A stretch of 25,586 nt of DNA from JAWXTP01 sp044433415. GTDB lineage: Bacteria; Bacteroidota; Bacteroidia; Bacteroidales; Rikenellaceae. The notes beneath the pieces are model-generated. The model was not told the DNA's origin and ran no database searches. It saw only the letters and a program-made list of their open reading frames with translations. Both the position numbers and the translations under genes were made by a program. Shown in pieces: positions 22,989 through 25,586 of the stretch (positions within the stretch are counted from its first letter, which is position 1; each line of letters opens with the position of its first letter). Location of the stretch: contig JAWXTP010000035.1 of assembly GCA_044433415.1 (NCBI GenBank), positions 1 to 25,586 on the forward strand, given 5' to 3'.

Positions 22989-24290
22989 ATGAGCTCTAAG
23001 ACTATATATACTCTACTTGTTGTGACCTTACTATCTATGGTAGGGATATTGGTGTGGTTAACAATAAAGCACGATTTAGCTTATTATCTTGTCGCTATTG
23101 AAGTATTAAGTGTCATTGTTATAGTCCTACTAGTGAAATTGTATCAGCGAACTGTGAAGCCTCTTCAAACCATAATAAGTGGTATGGACTTACTTAAGTC
23201 ACAAGACTTTAACTCACGTCTACTGCATGTAAAGCAACCCGATGCTGATAAAATTGTAGATTTATTTAACAAAATGTTAGAACAGCTTAAAAATGAACGT
23301 CTAGAGTTACGAGAGAAGAATTATATACTTGACATCTTAATAAAATCTTCACCTATGGGTGTTATTATGCTTGACTTAAATAACGATATCTCTTTAATAA
23401 ACCCAGCAGCTACAATGATTTTGGCTTGTGATAAAAGCAGCTCTTATATTGGTAAACCTCTAAGTAGTTTGGATAATGTTATAGCAACAGAATTAATAAA
23501 TCTAAAGAAACATAGCTCCAAGACCGTAAACCTAGATGATGCAAATGTTTATAAATGTGCTCATGAAAGTTTTATCGTAAATGGCTATAGCCACACTTTC
23601 TATCTTATAGAAAAGTTAACCGATGAATTTCTTCTTGCACAGAAAAAGGCCTACGAAAAGGTTATACGTATGATAGCACATGAAGTTAATAATTCTATGG
23701 GTGGCATTACTTCAATGTTGGATTTAGTGAGTAATGAAATTCCACAAGACGATAAGGCTATAATTAATTTACTGACTACTTCATCTGACAGATGCCTTAA
23801 CTTAAGTAGGTTTATTACCAAATTTGCAGATGTTGTAAAGATACCTGAGCCTAATCCTATATCGATGGGTTTAGATGAGTTTATTTCTAATAATTCACGC
23901 TTGTTTGAAAGTCAGGCTATAGATAAAAATATAAAATTCACATTTGATTTAAATAGCAACAATCAGAAAGTTATGATTGATACTGTATTGATGGAACAGG
24001 TCGTGATGAATATTATAAAAAACGCTGTAGAAGCAATAGACCAAGATGGGGAAATAGAGTTGACAACTTCCCTAAACCCTTTGAAGTTAGTTATTAGCAA
24101 CAACGGTGCTGCGATAGATTTAGAAACTCAGCAAAACTTATTTACACCTTTCTTTTCAACAAAATTAGATGGTCAGGGTATAGGTTTAATAGTAGTACGT
24201 GATATCCTAAAGAAACACCACTGTCGCTTTAATCTAAAAAGTGATAATGATGGAATAACAAGGTTTACTATATTCTTTCAAAATTTGTAA
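22989..24290 (+). CDS. Membrane sensor histidine kinase (NtrY/NtrB-like)
   Basis: Kinase of 433 residues, cognate to the regulator 4 bases upstream. Two membrane helices (about 7-25 and 31-50) are joined by only a few residues, so there is almost no periplasmic sensor. HAMP-like linker follows, then a PAS domain (about 105-215, DILIKSSPMGVIMLDLNNDISLINPAA). The HisKA H-box has H231 (MIAHEVNNSMGG). In the ATPase domain the N-box is VVMNIIKNAVEAI (349-360) and the G2 box GQGIGLIVVRDIL. The G1 box reads VISNNGAAI, with N and A where D-x-G-x-G is usual. It probably senses a membrane or cytoplasmic signal tied to efflux need; the ligand is unknown. Confidence 0.92.
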   Translation: MSSKTIYTLLVVTLLSMVGILVWLTIKHDLAYYLVAIEVLSVIVIVLLVKLYQRTVKPLQTIISGMDLLKSQDFNSRLLHVKQPDADKIVDLFNKMLEQLKNERLELREKNYILDILIKSSPMGVIMLDLNNDISLINPAATMILACDKSSSYIGKPLSSLDNVIATELINLKKHSSKTVNLDDANVYKCAHESFIVNGYSHTFYLIEKLTDEFLLAQKKAYEKVIRMIAHEVNNSMGGITSMLDLVSNEIPQDDKAIINLLTTSSDRCLNLSRFITKFADVVKIPEPNPISMGLDEFISNNSRLFESQAIDKNIKFTFDLNSNNQKVMIDTVLMEQVVMNIIKNAVEAIDQDGEIELTTSLNPLKLVISNNGAAIDLETQQNLFTPFFSTKLDGQGIGLIVVRDILKKHHCRFNLKSDNDGITRFTIFFQNL

Positions 24291-24304
24291 ATTTCTTTCA
24301 ATAA

Positions 24305-24365
24305 TAATACGGGAAAACATTACAATAACCTATAAATAAAGATATTATAATGTTTTCCCGTATTA
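24305..24365. terminator. Long hairpin after the efflux operon
   Basis: A 23-position stem with one mismatch (24305-24327 with 24343-24365) and a 15-base loop starts 15 bases after the kinase stop. A T-rich stretch follows (tttcgttttt). It is the likely terminator of the seven-gene unit. Confidence 0.65.
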
Positions 24366-24434
24366 ATCAATTTCGTTTTTGTAATGCACTGTTCATAAAC
24401 AGTCTGTGCTGTTCTGCAAAAAGTCATGAATCGC

Positions 24435-24475
24435 TTTCCCAAATAACGCCTCAAAGAAGAGGCATTATTGGGAAA
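24435..24475 (-). terminator. Terminator of the SUMF1-domain gene
   Basis: TTTCCC (24435-24440) pairs with GGGAAA (24470-24475) and GCCTC (24448-24452) with GAGGC (24459-24463), with AT pairs between, one mismatch and one bulged A. The loop is AAAGAA. On the minus strand it begins 12 bases after the stop and is followed, within 15 bases, by a T run. Confidence 0.65.
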
Positions 24476-24487
24476 ACATTCCATAAT

Positions 24488-25586
24488 TTACTCAACAATA
24501 ATAGGGCGGAAACCAACATTCCATACCTCATGCCATGGCAAGAACTCTCTATTATCAGATACTGTAACTTTCTTAGCGCGGTCATACCATGAACCACCTT
24601 TCACGATTCTATTTTCACCGTCACCATTTGTAAGAGTCCATTCAGCAACATTACCATTGATATCATAAAGACCCCAGTGGTTAGGAAGGTAACTTCCTGG
24701 AGCAGTCATTAACATGCTACCATCATCAACTTTAACATCCTTAGGAATATACGCTTGGAAACGGAACACAGAATGTTGTTCACCCATAGGTTTAGGGTCA
24801 ACACCTATTACTGCCATGTCGTTAAGCTGTACATCAGCTAAGTTCTCATATTTACTAAAGTCAGTTTTGCTACTGCCATACCAGAAGTCCTCATTAGAAC
24901 CTGAGCGTGCTGCCCATTCCCATTGTTCACTTGTTGGAAGAGTAACGTTGAAGCCTGATTTCTCAGAAAGTTTTTCACTGAATAACATAGCATCGTTAAA
25001 GCTCACTTTTGTTGCTGCTAGGTGACAAGAGTCTACAAAATAACCAGGTGTAGTGTGGTCTTTCCATTGTTGACCTACATAACGGCTGCTGTGATCAGGA
25101 AGTAAAGCACGTATTTGTTCGTTGCTAACCTCTTTCTCAGCCATCCAGAAACCTTTCTTAATAGCTACTTTTGTTGGCATAGCTTGACCTTTAGTGCCGC
25201 TACCACCAGCGATAAATGTACCTTTAGGAATATATACAAAAGTCATAGACTGACCATTACCAAGGTCTACAACACGTTTTTCTTTACCTTTTACCATTTC
25301 CTCAGCTACTTCTTGAGAGAAAGGCCAGCCTTTAACTTTCACCTCTTTTACCTCTACTTTCTGTTGCTCAGGCATCACAGGTTCAGGTTTAGGTTGTGAT
25401 TTAAGATACTCACCATATTTATCTAGCTCCTCTTTCCAATATACAGGGTTACCAGCATATTTCTTAGAAAGCTCTATACGTCTTTCGTATTGGTCGTAAG
25501 TGTTACCATCTAGAGATTTATGAGGATTGTGACGTTGCACACCATCATAAGGAAGGTTGAAGTCTACCCAAGTGTAAAGTTTCTTC
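24488..25586 (-). CDS. SUMF1/FGE-domain protein, N-terminus beyond window
   Basis: Leftward gene still open at base 25586: the frame reads KKLYTWVDFNLPYDG into the GTG codon at 25540, so that codon is internal, not the start. At least 366 codons are present. After a variable, Pro/Lys-rich segment (PKPEPVMPEQQKVEVKEVKV), the formylglycine-generating-enzyme-like fold shows MTFVYIPKGTFIAGG, FWMAEKEVSNEQIRALL, VTLPTSEQWEWAARSG, GLYDINGNVAEWT, IVKGGSWYDRA and VGFRPIIV. Where catalytic FGEs carry the active-site cysteines (between GGSW and GFR), this protein has none, so it is probably structural or binding, like GldK/GldJ-type lipoproteins. Which of these it is cannot be decided without the N-terminus. 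Confidence 0.82.
   Translation of the reverse strand, partial: KKLYTWVDFNLPYDGVQRHNPHKSLDGNTYDQYERRIELSKKYAGNPVYWKEELDKYGEYLKSQPKPEPVMPEQQKVEVKEVKVKGWPFSQEVAEEMVKGKEKRVVDLGNGQSMTFVYIPKGTFIAGGSGTKGQAMPTKVAIKKGFWMAEKEVSNEQIRALLPDHSSRYVGQQWKDHTTPGYFVDSCHLAATKVSFNDAMLFSEKLSEKSGFNVTLPTSEQWEWAARSGSNEDFWYGSSKTDFSKYENLADVQLNDMAVIGVDPKPMGEQHSVFRFQAYIPKDVKVDDGSMLMTAPGSYLPNHWGLYDINGNVAEWTLTNGDGENRIVKGGSWYDRAKKVTVSDNREFLPWHEVWNVGFRPIIVE

Noticed and set aside
24350..24668. Short plus-strand open frames across the junction after the kinase gene
   Set aside because: They run through two terminator-type hairpins and the antisense of the SUMF1-domain gene, with no family resemblance.
25538..25540. GTG as the start of the SUMF1-domain gene
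   Set aside because: The frame remains open upstream to the window end with protein-like sequence (KKLYTWVDFNLPYDG), so the GTG is an internal valine codon.

Overview
The window is a stretch of an AT-rich Bacteroidota chromosome, most likely order Bacteroidales. The evidence is the set of Bacteroidota-type families (two beta-propeller lipoproteins, an Rpn/PD-(D/E)XK protein with charged tail repeats, secreted M14 peptidases with calcium-loop inserts). The promoters also fit: four read TTTG-N19-TAnnTTTG, the Bacteroides primary sigma consensus. Shine-Dalgarno sites are weak or absent. No genus is assigned. I see no rRNA, tRNA, CRISPR array, insertion sequence or prophage.

Layout. (1) 1-6065 is housekeeping: nadK (cut by the window start) diverges from pdxJ-cca, which is convergent with aspS. 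aspS diverges from tadA, which is followed by a flavin/ferredoxin-type fusion protein. Strong hairpins lie between the convergent genes, including a long imperfect inverted repeat at 2958-3045. (2) 6191-9860 is a pair of secreted M14 carboxypeptidase paralogues under one consensus promoter. The second keeps all catalytic residues; the first has lost most of them and looks like a pseudoenzyme. (3) 10005-13451 holds two beta-propeller lipoproteins, an Rpn-like nuclease gene and a bidirectional terminator. (4) 13454-15354 is a leftward unit of a cation:proton antiporter and a GNAT acetyltransferase. (5) 15513-24365 is a co-directional seven-gene unit: membrane-fusion adaptor, ABC ATPase, two different FtsX/MacB-type permeases, TolC-family outer membrane protein, sigma-54 response regulator and sensor kinase. 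(6) 24435-25586 is the 3' part of a leftward SUMF1/FGE-domain gene whose start lies outside the window.

The most system-like part is region 5. It encodes a complete envelope-spanning ABC export machine together with its likely regulator pair. A perfect 16-bp palindrome and a near-match to a sigma-54 -24 element lie just upstream of the first gene. This suggests an autoregulated efflux or stress-response unit: the kinase, which has almost no periplasmic domain, would sense an envelope signal, and the NtrC-type regulator would drive its own operon. Its substrate cannot be read from the sequence. The M14 active/inactive pair is the second item worth following up.
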